A DNA stretch of 64,000 bases from AWTP1-13 sp963814055 (GTDB taxonomy: Bacteria; Pseudomonadota; Alphaproteobacteria; Rhizobiales; Hyphomicrobiaceae). Each line of letters starts with the position of its first letter. The first letter of the stretch is position 1. The position numbers were made by a program, and so were the translations under genes. Below, piece by piece: positions 63,829 to 64,000 of the stretch. The notes under the pieces were generated by a model. The model saw only the letters and a list, made by a program, of their open reading frames with translations. It had not been told where the DNA came from and ran no database searches. Location: positions 62,001 through 126,000 of the forward strand of contig CAWFBJ010000023.1 of NCBI GenBank assembly GCA_963814055.1. Direction: 5' to 3'.

Positions 63829-64000
63829 ATGAGGCCCCTATCTCTGACGTTATCGCTGGTTCTGGCCAGCCTGCTGGGAACGGCCTGGGCCTGGTCGAGC
63901 GAGCGCACGGTCGGCGCCGCCGCCAAGCGCACCACCGCCGCAGAAAACGTGCCCGTCCCGCACCGTGTGCATGCGCGCAGCGGACCACTGGCGCGGGCAA
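63829..64000 (+). CDS. Secreted protein, N-terminus only (cut by window)
   Basis: An open frame from ATG 63829 to the right edge gives 57 residues. It begins with a signal peptide (MRPLSLTLSLVLASLLGTAWAWS) and continues with a Ala/Arg-rich stretch. No domain is visible in the part present. It is divergent from the permease gene by about 207 bases. Confidence 0.55.
   Translation, partial: MRPLSLTLSLVLASLLGTAWAWSSERTVGAAAKRTTAAENVPVPHRVHARSGPLARA

Overview
This 64 kb window is high-GC DNA from an alphaproteobacterium, most likely a member of the Rhizobiales (Hyphomicrobiales). The main reason is the housekeeping block tig-clpP-clpX-lon-hupB followed by tRNA-Val(TAC) and tRNA-Asp(GTC), all on the minus strand. 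Small DUF1127 proteins, a BadH-like dehydrogenase and several NitT/TauT-type ABC importers fit the same group. No genus is claimed.

Layout. 1-12 kb: a truncated thiamine-diphosphate enzyme on the minus strand diverges from a molybdenum hydroxylase operon (FAD, 2Fe-2S and molybdopterin subunits, amidohydrolase, an APH-like kinase, CoxG). A NitT/TauT-type ABC importer and a flavoprotein follow. This looks like uptake and oxidation of a small organic compound whose identity is unknown. 12.05-34.26 kb: an interval bounded by direct repeats of the 3' end of tRNA-Asp, interpreted here as a decaying genomic island. It carries a Dpp-type ABC importer, an AtzG/AtzE/AtzH plus AtzF-like ureide/carboxyurea cassette with a GntR regulator, and an operon that places a ferric-type ABC importer between two PLP enzymes. 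It also holds a palindromic repeat pair, a broken RND efflux pump with its membrane fusion protein, and a possible integrase remnant. Every frameshift I can recognise in the window (atzE, atzF, and three in the RND pump) lies inside this interval.

34-46 kb: the conserved core with tRNA-Asp, an exported amidohydrolase, tRNA-Val, HU, Lon, ClpX, ClpP, trigger factor with an unusual histidine-rich tail, and tRNA-Leu(TAG). After this come cysteine synthase, an AlaX-type editing protein and a mercaptopyruvate sulfurtransferase on the plus strand. A heat-shock-type promoter is visible upstream of clpP and a strong rho-independent terminator follows lon.

46-64 kb: mixed chromosomal genes. These are a TPR protein, pirin, SRPBCC and PlsC-like proteins, a VOC/enoyl-CoA hydratase/SDR group beside a LysR regulator, two small DUF1127-type proteins, and a second NitT/TauT-type importer with two different permeases. 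Then follow an MDR reductase, two tandem exported methyltransferase-like paralogues with a neighbouring exported protein of unknown family, an amino-acid permease, and the start of a secreted protein cut by the window edge.

Starts were chosen from visible ribosome binding sites, so several are shorter than the longest reading frame. All family names come from reading translated sequence; no database search was made.
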